DNA of 56,824 bases from Elusimicrobiales bacterium (GTDB taxonomy: Bacteria; Elusimicrobiota; Elusimicrobia; Elusimicrobiales; UBA9959). The stretch spans positions 1-56,824 of the forward strand of contig JAVHLJ010000009.1 of the NCBI GenBank assembly GCA_031082205.1. The letters are read 5' to 3'. Numbering within the stretch: the stretch's first letter is position 1; each line of letters starts with the position of its first letter. Shown here one piece after another: positions 15,756-22,770 of this stretch. A program made the translations under genes and the position numbers. The notes beneath the pieces were generated by a model. That model saw nothing but the letters and a program-made list of their open reading frames with translations, was not told the origin of the DNA and did no database searches.

Positions 15756-17171
15756 TCAATTCTTCCTGCCGCGTTTCTTGAGCCCCCCCGGTATGTCGTA
15801 GAGTTTGTCGCTGATGGCCGCCGCCCGCTTCACCGCCGAGATTATGCTCTTTATCTCGTCGCGGCCCGCCTGTCCCGGCTTGAGCCCCTCGTACACAAGG
15901 CTCGCGTAGCCGTCTATGGCCGCCAGCACGTTATTGAAGTCGTGGGCAACGCCGCCCGTGACGCGCGACACCAGCTCCCCCGCCTTCTTATGGACCAGCT
16001 CGGCCTCCATGGCCCGCACCCTGGTCACGTCCCTGGCTATGCCCAGCAGGCCGGTGATGTCGCCGTAGACGTCGCGCAGCGGGACCTTGACGACGTTGAA
16101 AACGCGGAGGCGGCCCTCCGCGTCCGTCCTGGAATTGTCGGAGACCATGGTCTCGCCGGCCTTGAGCACCCGCTCGTCCTGGCGGCGGCCCTCCTCGGCC
16201 TCGGCCTTCCTGAAGAAGTCGAAGTCCGTCAGCCCCGCTATTTTATCCTCGGGCATACCCAGCACCGCGGCGCAGGCCCTGTTGACCCGGGTGTAGCGGC
16301 CGTCTTGGTCCTTGATGAAGATGGCGTCGGGGGCGTTGTCGAAGATCTTGCGCAGCGTCTCGGCGCTGTCGCGCAGCTCCCGCTCCAGCTCGCGCCGGTC
16401 GCTGACGTCGCGGATGATGCCGGTTATCGAGACCGGCTTGCCGCCCTTGAAGACCACTCCGCTCTTCTGCTCGGCGTAAAAATAAGTGCCGTCCTTGCGG
16501 CGGGCGCGGTAGGGGATGAGCGGCAGCGTCCGGCCGGTGCTGAAGGCGTTGCGGAGGGCTTTCGCCGTATCCTCCCTGTCCTCGGGATGGGCGAACATGC
16601 TGATGTGGCGGCCGATCACGTCGCCCTGGGAATAGCCGTAGCGGCGCACCTGCGGGCTTATGTAGGTGACGCGCCCCAGCGGGTCGATGGAGTAGATGAT
16701 GTCGCGGCCGGAATTCACCAGCGTGCGGTAGGTCTCCTCGGACTGGCGCAGCTCGTCCTCCACCGCGCAGCGCGCGTCGGCCAGCGCCAGCAGGCCGGTA
16801 AAGGCGCGCATAGCCTCCTTCTCCTGCGAAGTTGCCCGCACGCAGCAAAGGGCCAGCGTTATAGCGGAGGGGCCGCCGGGCGGGGAGGATACGGCGAAGA
16901 AGGGGACGGTCTCCGATCGGAAAGCGGCGCCGCCGGCCGGCACCCGGCCGCGCCAGGCCTGGAAAGCGCGCCTGGCCTCGGTGGGGACGCCCGGCGAATA
17001 CAGGCCGGCGTGGGCGCCGCCGTCTATCCTGACCAGCAGGCGGCCGGGGCCGAAAAGTTCCCCGGAGAGCTTCAGCAACGTACCGGCAAGTTCCGGAGGC
17101 GGCGGACAGGGAGTATGGAGCGCGGCCCGGGAAAAGGCCAGCAGCGCGTCGGGAAAAGAGGTCTTCTTCAT
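15756..17171 (-). CDS. PAS-domain protein with histidine-kinase H-box but no ATPase domain
   Basis: The 471-residue chain has a variable N-terminal region (possibly GAF-like) and two PAS domains (about 145-265 and 270-390; the first ends in PVSITGIIRDVSDR). A dimerisation/phosphoacceptor segment GVAHDFNNVLAAIDGYASLV follows with H410. It stops about 60 residues after that His and has no N, G1, F or G2 boxes. It therefore cannot phosphorylate itself and may be phosphorylated in trans, act as a phosphatase, or be a truncated kinase. Its ATG overlaps the stop of the preceding OmpR-family regulator by 4 nt, so the two are co-translated and likely partners. Confidence 0.8.
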   Translation of the reverse strand: MKKTSFPDALLAFSRAALHTPCPPPPELAGTLLKLSGELFGPGRLLVRIDGGAHAGLYSPGVPTEARRAFQAWRGRVPAGGAAFRSETVPFFAVSSPPGGPSAITLALCCVRATSQEKEAMRAFTGLLALADARCAVEDELRQSEETYRTLVNSGRDIIYSIDPLGRVTYISPQVRRYGYSQGDVIGRHISMFAHPEDREDTAKALRNAFSTGRTLPLIPYRARRKDGTYFYAEQKSGVVFKGGKPVSITGIIRDVSDRRELERELRDSAETLRKIFDNAPDAIFIKDQDGRYTRVNRACAAVLGMPEDKIAGLTDFDFFRKAEAEEGRRQDERVLKAGETMVSDNSRTDAEGRLRVFNVVKVPLRDVYGDITGLLGIARDVTRVRAMEAELVHKKAGELVSRVTGGVAHDFNNVLAAIDGYASLVYEGLKPGQAGRDEIKSIISAVKRAAAISDKLYDIPGGLKKRGRKN

Positions 17172-17857
17172 TGCAGGCGGTAGCCGTGGCCGGTGACCTT
17201 CACTATCCTTTTGGCGACGGCGGGCCCCAGCTTGCGGCGCAGGCTGGAGATATGGGATTCGACGGTATGCGGGTCGTTGTACTCGGCCGGGTCGTAGCCC
17301 CAGACCGTCTCGAGCAGGAAAGGGACGCTGAGCAGGCGGCCTTCGCGCATCAGCAGCAGCGTGAGCAGGTCGAACTCCTTGCGGGTGAGCTTTATCTCCT
17401 TTTTCCCTGCCCTTACTGTGCGGGTGGAGGGGTCTATGGTCAGCCCCATCTTCTCGATGAGCTCGTGCTTCTCGTCGCAGGCCTTGAACCGGCGTATGGC
17501 GGCCTTCACTTTGGCCAGCATGACCGGGTAGGAGAAAGGCTTGGTCAGGTAATCGTCGGCGCCCTTGCCGTAGCCGTGCAGCTGGTCGCGCTCGGCGGTG
17601 CGCTTGCCCGACATCATGATGACGGGCGTCTCGCCCAGCGTCCGGGAGGATTTTATCTTGTCGCAGAGCTCGAATCCGTCCCCGCCGGGCATCTCGGCGT
17701 CGGTCAGGACCAGCGCCGGCCTGGCCTTGTGGGCGGCGTCCAGCGCGTCCTTGGACCCGTAGCGGGCCGTCACGGCGTAGCCGTGGCTCTCCAGGTAGCG
17801 CTTGAGCGCCCCGGCGAAATCCTTTTCATCGTCCACTACGAGTATGCGGCATGGCAT
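17168..17857 (-). CDS. OmpR-family response regulator
   Basis: A 229-residue receiver plus winged-helix DNA-binding protein. The receiver has D9/D10 and the phosphoacceptor D53 in LVLTDAEMPGGDG, with the conserved Lys in YLTKPFS. The output domain shows LTRKEFDLLTLLLMREGRLLS and the recognition region HTVESHISSLRRKL, ending GHGYRLQ. I start it at the ATG at 17857, with a GGGAGGG site upstream, rather than at longer in-frame openings. The output domain is closely similar to the regulator at 26094-26783, which has the same length, pointing to duplication. It is co-translated with the PAS/H-box gene. Confidence 0.9.
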   Translation of the reverse strand: MPCRILVVDDEKDFAGALKRYLESHGYAVTARYGSKDALDAAHKARPALVLTDAEMPGGDGFELCDKIKSSRTLGETPVIMMSGKRTAERDQLHGYGKGADDYLTKPFSYPVMLAKVKAAIRRFKACDEKHELIEKMGLTIDPSTRTVRAGKKEIKLTRKEFDLLTLLLMREGRLLSVPFLLETVWGYDPAEYNDPHTVESHISSLRRKLGPAVAKRIVKVTGHGYRLQ

Positions 17858-17927
17858 AATGCTTGTTCCCTCCCTATCCCCGCTAAAATGATAACATAGA
17901 AAGGCGGTTTTTGAAAAATATTTGAGC

Positions 17928-20006
17928 ATGCCGGTACCGAAGATACAATTCCTGAAAGGCGTAGGGCCCAAGAGGGCCGCGCTGCTGGCGGAACTCGGGG
18001 TAGACACGCCCCGCGACCTCCTGGCCTATTACCCGCGGGCCTGGCAGGACCGCCGCCTGCCCGGCGACGCGGAGAAGGGAGCGCCGCTCGAAGAAGCGCT
18101 GGTCTTCCGCGGAAAAGTGCTCTCCGCGCGGGAACTGCGCACCTCCAAGGCCCTGGTCATCTTCAAGGCCGTACTCTCCAACGGCAAATACGAAGTGGAA
18201 GCCTCCTGGTTCAAGCGCTTCAGCTGGCGCTACGACGTTTTCGCCTCGCTCAAGAAAGAAGTGCGCGAGGGCGCGGAGATCTGGATAGTCGGCCGGCCGG
18301 AGGACGCTCTTTTCCCCGGCCGCGTACGGGTGGAGGAGCATTACCCGGCCGGGCCGGCCGCCGAGGCGGCGCATGTCGGGCGCATAGTCCCCGTTTACCC
18401 GCTGACCGAGGGCCTCAGCGGCCGCTTCATGCGCGAGGCCGTGCGCTCGGCCCTGGCGCAGATGGGCGGCGAGACGCCCGAATGCCTGCCGGAGGATATA
18501 CGCTCGCGCCGGGCGCTGGCCTCGGCCGCGCAGGCCGGGCGCGGCATACATTTCCCCGGCTCGCTCTTCGAGCTGGAATCGGCGCGCCGGCGCCTGGCCT
18601 ACGAGGAGCTGTTCCTGATGGCGCTGGCCTGGGGCATAAAACGCCGGCAGCTGCGCGCCGTAGAAAAAGAGCACCGCTACGAGCTCAGGCGCCATCTACT
18701 GACGCCTTTCAGGGAGGCCCTCTCCTTCGAGTTCACCCCGTCCCAGAAGAAGGTCATAAACGAGATCTTCGACGACATGCTCTCGCCCCGGCCGATGGCC
18801 CGGCTGCTGCAGGGCGATGTCGGTTCCGGCAAGACGGTAGTGGCGCTGAGCGCGCTGCTGCTGGCCGCCGAGAACGGCCGCCAGGGCCTTTTCATGGCGC
18901 CGACCGAGATACTGGCCGAACAGCACGCGCTGACCTTCGAGCGGCTGCTCAAAGGTCTGCCGGTGCGCTGGGCGCTGCTGACCTCGTCGGTAAAAGGCCC
19001 GGCCCGCAAGAAAATACTGGAGGACGCCGCCGAGGGCCGGCTGGACATACTCATCGGCACCCACGCCCTGATAGAGGAGAGCGTCAAGCTCAAGACCCCG
19101 GGACTGGTCGTAGTGGACGAGCAGCACCGCTTCGGCGTGCGGCAGCGCGCGGCGCTGCGCGCCAAGGGCGACCGCACCGACGCGCTCATCATGACCGCCA
19201 CGCCCATACCGCGAACGCTGGCGCTGGCGCTTTACGGCGACCTGGACGTCTCCACGCTCACGGGCATGCCGCCCGGCCGCAAGCCGGTAAAGACCGAGAG
19301 CCTCAACGAGGAAAAAGCCTTCCGCGAAGCGCGGCTGGCGGCCTCCGTAGGCCGGCAGGTCTATATCGTTTATCCCCTCATCGAAGAGAGCGGCACGGCG
19401 GGCCTCAAAGCGGTCACGCTGGAGTTCGAGCGCCTGCGCGAAGTGTTCAAAGGTTATACGCTGGCCGTGCTGCACGGCCGCATGAAACCCGAGGAAAAGC
19501 GGAAGGTAATGGAAGATTTCGCCGCCGGCCGCACCCGCGTCCTGGCCGCCACCCAGGTCATAGAGGTCGGCATAGACGTGCCCAACGCCACGGTGATGGT
19601 CATAAACAACGCCGAGCGTTTCGGGCTCTCGAGCCTGCACCAGCTGCGCGGCCGCGTGGGCCGCGGCGCGCACGAGTCGCGCTGCCTGCTGGTGGCCGAC
19701 CTGCGCGCCGACGGCGCCCGCGAGCGGGTACAGGCCATGTGCTCCACCACCGACGGCTTCCTGATAAGCGAGAAGGACCTGGCCCTGCGCGGCGGCGGCG
19801 ACCCGCTGGGCCTGCGCCAGCACGGCGACCTGGACCTGCGCCTGGCCGACCTCTCGCGCGACTCGGCCCTGCTGCGCCAGGCCGTCGAGGACCGCGACGC
19901 GGTCCTGGAAAAAGACCCGCGGCTGGCCCTGCCGGAGCACGGCCCGCTCAAAGCCCGGCTCCTGGCGCTTTACGGCGCCAGGTGGGACCTCATCGAACTT
20001 TCCTGA
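17928..20006 (+). CDS. recG: ATP-dependent DNA helicase RecG
   Basis: Branch-migrating helicase that remodels stalled forks and Holliday junctions. The protein is about 692 residues, the usual length. The N-terminal wedge/OB region begins with QFLKGVGPKRAALLAELGV. Helicase motifs include the Walker A LLQGDVGSGKTVVAL, the DEQH box in VVDEQHRFGVRQ, MTATPIPRTLALALYGDLD and ATQVIEVGIDVPNATVM. QLRGRVGRG follows, then the C-terminal LRGGGDPLGLRQHG. The ATG at 17928 is preceded by an in-frame TTG at 17922; neither has a strong ribosome-binding site. Transcription diverges from the OmpR-family regulator. Confidence 0.95.
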   Translation: MPVPKIQFLKGVGPKRAALLAELGVDTPRDLLAYYPRAWQDRRLPGDAEKGAPLEEALVFRGKVLSARELRTSKALVIFKAVLSNGKYEVEASWFKRFSWRYDVFASLKKEVREGAEIWIVGRPEDALFPGRVRVEEHYPAGPAAEAAHVGRIVPVYPLTEGLSGRFMREAVRSALAQMGGETPECLPEDIRSRRALASAAQAGRGIHFPGSLFELESARRRLAYEELFLMALAWGIKRRQLRAVEKEHRYELRRHLLTPFREALSFEFTPSQKKVINEIFDDMLSPRPMARLLQGDVGSGKTVVALSALLLAAENGRQGLFMAPTEILAEQHALTFERLLKGLPVRWALLTSSVKGPARKKILEDAAEGRLDILIGTHALIEESVKLKTPGLVVVDEQHRFGVRQRAALRAKGDRTDALIMTATPIPRTLALALYGDLDVSTLTGMPPGRKPVKTESLNEEKAFREARLAASVGRQVYIVYPLIEESGTAGLKAVTLEFERLREVFKGYTLAVLHGRMKPEEKRKVMEDFAAGRTRVLAATQVIEVGIDVPNATVMVINNAERFGLSSLHQLRGRVGRGAHESRCLLVADLRADGARERVQAMCSTTDGFLISEKDLALRGGGDPLGLRQHGDLDLRLADLSRDSALLRQAVEDRDAVLEKDPRLALPEHGPLKARLLALYGARWDLIELS

Positions 20007-20030
20007 ACGAACCCCGCAGTCCTTCGGGCA

Positions 20031-20052
20031 GGGCTAAAAGCCCTTTTTTATT
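20031..20052 (+). terminator. Terminator of recG
   Basis: GGGCT-AAA-AGCCC (20031-20043) followed by TTTTTTATTT. Confidence 0.8.
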
Positions 20053-20060
20053 TGTTACAA

Positions 20061-20076
20061 TGTGACCGGGGTCACA
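20061..20076. promoter_or_regulatory. CRP/FNR-type palindrome
   Basis: TGTGACCGGGGTCACA is a perfect TGTGA-N6-TCACA palindrome, identical in its half-sites to the CRP consensus. TACAAT (20056-20061) immediately precedes it and could be a -10 element. It lies about 110 nt before the 20184 gene, so it may regulate the three-gene unit that follows. The regulator is unknown; the window's own cNMP-binding protein has no DNA-binding domain. Confidence 0.55.
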
Positions 20077-20183
20077 TCAGAGAAAATTCCTTCCGGCATA
20101 CGCGCCAGCCGGTGGCGTTTATGCATCCTGTGAAAAACACCCTTTAAAAGGAAGCCCGGACGGGCTTCCAGGAGGAGTCATAT

Positions 20184-20477
20184 ATGAAGGCAAGGGCTAA
20201 AAGCGCCCCCGCGCCGCTCCGCTATATCCTGACGCTGCGCTTCGGCGGCCGCGCCGGGGCGGGCTCGCGGATGGAAGTATTCAACGCGATCAGGGAACTC
20301 GGCGCGTTCAGGATGCGGCGGGACGGCAGCGCGCAGGACATCCTGGAGCTCAGGACCGCGCTGGACAGGGGCGAGCTGGAAAAACGCCTGAAAGAACTGG
20401 CGCGCGGCAGGCGCGGCTTTTATTGCAGGGTGGACGAATCGGACGAAGCCCGGGGCCGGACGGGAGGGACGCCATGA
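20184..20477 (+). CDS. Small conserved-looking protein of unknown function
   Basis: A 97-residue basic protein; I do not recognise the family. The central part (LRYILTLRFGGRAGAGSRM, then FNAIRELGAFRMRRDGSAQ) could form a small alpha/beta fold. The C-terminal third is rich in Lys, Arg and Glu. AGGAGG precedes the ATG at good spacing. Its stop overlaps the next gene's ATG (ATGA), so it is translationally coupled to the DUF4912 protein and the stand-alone receiver. That three-gene unit is the only clue to its role. Confidence 0.65.
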   Translation: MKARAKSAPAPLRYILTLRFGGRAGAGSRMEVFNAIRELGAFRMRRDGSAQDILELRTALDRGELEKRLKELARGRRGFYCRVDESDEARGRTGGTP

Positions 20478-21295
20478 CCTCCCCGGGCAAAGGGAAACCG
20501 CCGGAGGGACCGGGGCCGGAAGGGAGGCGCCCCGGCGGCCTGCCGGAAAAATACGGCGAGACGGAAGCCGTGCTGCTGCCCCGCGACCCGCACTGGCTGC
20601 TGCTCTACTGGGAGATAGCGGGGGGAACGGAAGCAGCGGGCCGCCCCGCCATCCGCGTGCGCGAGGCCGGGACGGGCGGCGCGGAGGGAACGGTCTCGCT
20701 CATAGAGGTGCCGGCGGACGCCGACCGCTGGTACATAAACGTGCGCGGCGGCGGCGAATGCCGCTGCGAAGTGGGGCGCATACTGCCCGACGGCTCTTTC
20801 GCCGCGCTGGCCGAAAGCAACGCCGTTCTGCCTCCTCCCGGCCGCGTCTCCGATACCGGGGACGAAAGATGGCTGACGGCGGCGGGCGGTTTCGAGAAAC
20901 TGCTCCAGTTGTCGGGCGTGGACTGCGCGGGCCGAGGCTCCGCCGAGCTGGCCCGGTCGCTGGCGCAGCGCTGGGAGCTGCTGCGGGCGGTCTTCTCGCG
21001 CGCGGCCTCCTGGGGCGGGGAGGAGATGCTGGCCCGCAGGCGCGAACAGCGGCGGGGCTTCCGGCTGACGGCCGACTGCGAACTGGTCCTTTACGGGGCG
21101 GCGGAACCGGACGCCCTTGTGACCGTCTCGGGCAGGAAAGTGGAGCTCGACGGGAACGGCTCGTTCTCCATGCGCTTCGCCCTGCCCCCGGACGGGACCG
21201 TGGACCTGCCGGTCCGCGCCTTCTCGCCCGACGGCGCGGAGACCCGCGGGCTGGCCATAAAAATAACCAGGGAGACCGTTACGGATGAACGCTGA
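20474..21295 (+). CDS. DUF4912-domain protein
   Basis: A 273-residue protein. After a Pro/Gly-rich N-terminus comes LPEKYGETEAVLLPRDPHWLLLYWEI, which matches the start of DUF4912, a domain of unknown function (residues about 25-130). The C-terminal region from about 195 has alternating strands (LVLYGAAEPDALVTVSGRKVELD) resembling an Ig-like or carbohydrate-binding-type sandwich. No signal peptide is seen. The ATGA overlap with the previous gene sets the start at 20474. It overlaps the following receiver gene by 11 nt, suggesting the trio acts together. Confidence 0.75.
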   Translation: MTSPGKGKPPEGPGPEGRRPGGLPEKYGETEAVLLPRDPHWLLLYWEIAGGTEAAGRPAIRVREAGTGGAEGTVSLIEVPADADRWYINVRGGGECRCEVGRILPDGSFAALAESNAVLPPPGRVSDTGDERWLTAAGGFEKLLQLSGVDCAGRGSAELARSLAQRWELLRAVFSRAASWGGEEMLARRREQRRGFRLTADCELVLYGAAEPDALVTVSGRKVELDGNGSFSMRFALPPDGTVDLPVRAFSPDGAETRGLAIKITRETVTDER

Positions 21296-21686
21296 AGAAA
21301 AGACGGTGCTTATCGTGGACGACGACAGCGAGGTCTGGGACCTGCTTTACTACATCGTCAGGAAGGAGGGCTTCAGGACCGAGAAAGCCTCCGACGGCGA
21401 GGAGGCGCTGGAAAAAGCGCGGGGCATGACGCCCTCGCTGATACTGCTCGACCTCATGCTGCCCAGGCTGAGCGGGTTCGAGCTGCTGCGTGAGCTGCAG
21501 GAAGAAAGCACCGCGGATATCCCCATAATCCTGGTCTCCGGCCGGCATATGGACCAGTCCACCCTGGACCTGCTGAAAAGCGAGCCTAACGTGAAGGATT
21601 TCATGGAAAAACCGGTGAAGCCGCAGGTCCTGACCGCCAGGCTTCACGCGCTGCTGGGGACCCGCCCGACCGGCGCGAAGGAATAG
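21285..21686 (+). CDS. Stand-alone response-regulator receiver
   Basis: A 133-residue single receiver domain with the acidic pair D12/D13, phosphoacceptor D56 in LILLDLMLPRLSG and K109 in FMEKPVKP. There is no output domain, so it should act by protein-protein contact or as a phosphorelay intermediate. The start codon lies inside the DUF4912 gene (11-nt overlap), so expression is coupled to it. Confidence 0.88.
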   Translation: MNAEEKTVLIVDDDSEVWDLLYYIVRKEGFRTEKASDGEEALEKARGMTPSLILLDLMLPRLSGFELLRELQEESTADIPIILVSGRHMDQSTLDLLKSEPNVKDFMEKPVKPQVLTARLHALLGTRPTGAKE

Positions 21687-21709
21687 GCCCGGCTTGCGCC
21701 CGGCGGGTT

Positions 21710-22057
21710 TTATTCCAGAGCGGCCGCCACGGCGGCCATGAAGGAATTGACGTCGAAGGGCTTCTCGAAATAGCTGGAGGGACGCTTTTCGGGAGGCAGT
21801 TCCCGGACCGACCCGGTGACCAGCAGGCTTTGCGCTCCCGCCCTCTTCTTGTTGAGGGACTCTATCAGGTCCGTTCCCAGGCCGTCCGGGAACATCAGGT
21901 CGGTTATCAGCAGGTCGAAATCGCGTTCGGCTATAAGCGCGGCCGCCTCCGCGAAAGTGGCGGCCTTCTCGACCGAATGGTCGAGCCTGGCCAGCAGCCT
22001 CTCATAGACCTTGAGCATGGCCGGATCGTCGTCGGCCACCAGTATGCGTTTAGGCAT
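21710..22057 (-). CDS. Stand-alone response-regulator receiver
   Basis: A 115-residue receiver: ILVADDDPAMLKVYERLL, phosphoacceptor D53 in LLITDLMFPDG, and the conserved Lys in YFEKPFDVNSF. The start is placed at 22057 because GGAGG lies 8 nt upstream; the frame stays open further upstream but without receiver sequence. It is convergent with the preceding receiver and the two are not close copies. A palindrome TGTAAC-N4-GTTACA lies about 60 nt upstream. Confidence 0.87.
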   Translation of the reverse strand: MPKRILVADDDPAMLKVYERLLARLDHSVEKAATFAEAAALIAERDFDLLITDLMFPDGLGTDLIESLNKKRAGAQSLLVTGSVRELPPEKRPSSYFEKPFDVNSFMAAVAAALE

Positions 22058-22112
22058 CGCTCTCAACCTCCAGCGTATGCCCTCACCCCAGGCCCCCACG
22101 GCCCGCACATAG

Positions 22113-22128
22113 TGTAACACAAGTTACA
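22113..22128. promoter_or_regulatory. Palindrome TGTAAC-ACAA-GTTACA
   Basis: Perfect 6-bp arms with a 4-bp centre, in the intergenic space between a minus-strand receiver (start 22057) and the plus-strand DUF3870 gene (start 22322). The size and form fit a dimeric repressor or activator site. A second imperfect repeat, GGTCAA...TTTGACA (22188-22204), lies nearer the plus-strand gene. Confidence 0.45.
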
Positions 22129-22321
22129 GCCGGAAAACAGGGGCATTGTGCCCAGACGGGGACCGGGACCGGGAGCCTATGATATCGGTCAACCCGGTTT
22201 GACAGCAGGCCAGCCGGTAAGTTAACATAATTCCGCTTCGGGGGAGGGTTTACGGGTGTATGGAATTGATCGCGAGTCCGGGGACGGTAGTCCGCGGCAT
22301 TTTATTTTCGGGGGGACGGTA

Positions 22322-22675
22322 ATGAAGAACGAGGGAACGGAAGAGCCCAAATTGCGGCCTGACACCATCATAATCTCCGGCTTCGCGAGACTGCCCGAGA
22401 ACATGTCCAGCGCGGCCTCGCCGGCCATGCTCAGCATAGACGTCGAGGTGGACCCGCAGGACGGGAAAGTGGTGGACTGTTCCTGCTCGCTGCCGGCCGG
22501 CCTGGCCAAGAAGATCCTCAGCAACTCGCTCCTGGGCAGGGAGATAGAGGCCGGGGTGAAGGGCGCCGTCGCCCAGATAGAGAAAAGATTTTTCAGCGTG
22601 GCCAAGCGGGCGATAATCGCCACGCTGGAGGACGTCTACAGGAACTACCACAGGTACCTGCAGGAAGGCAGATAG
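22322..22675 (+). CDS. DUF3870-domain protein
   Basis: A 117-residue protein similar in pattern to DUF3870, a small family of unknown function found near metabolic or regulatory genes. Features are TIIISGFARLPENMSSA at residues about 16-32, then a strand pair around SIDVEVDPQDGKVVDCSCSL and a helical C-terminus ending YRNYHRYLQEGR. The ATG at 22322 is chosen for its GGGGGGA site; the frame is open upstream but lacks a good start. It precedes the hybrid kinase gene, from which two strong GC hairpins separate it. Confidence 0.65.
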   Translation: MKNEGTEEPKLRPDTIIISGFARLPENMSSAASPAMLSIDVEVDPQDGKVVDCSCSLPAGLAKKILSNSLLGREIEAGVKGAVAQIEKRFFSVAKRAIIATLEDVYRNYHRYLQEGR

Positions 22676-22677
22676 TC

Positions 22678-22759
22678 CCGCGGCCGGTCCGCCGGCCGCG
22701 GCAGTAACGCACCTTTGCGCGCTGCGCGCGGGACGCCCCGCGCCGCGGACGCGCGCAAA
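22678..22759. other. Two GC-rich hairpins before the hybrid kinase gene
   Basis: First hairpin: CCGCGGCCGG (22678-22687), TCCG loop, CCGGCCGCGG (22692-22701). Second: outer arms TTTGCGCGC (22714-22722) and GCGCGCAAA (22751-22759) enclosing GCGCGGG and CCCGCGC. Neither is followed by a T-run on the plus strand, so they look like leader structures rather than simple terminators. Confidence 0.55.
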
Positions 22760-22770
22760 ACCGAGGCGAC

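Noticed and set aside
17168-18007. Longer 279-codon version of the OmpR-family regulator
   Set aside because: The extra N-terminus has no receiver sequence, overlaps the start of recG, and a good ribosome-binding site precedes the ATG at 17857.
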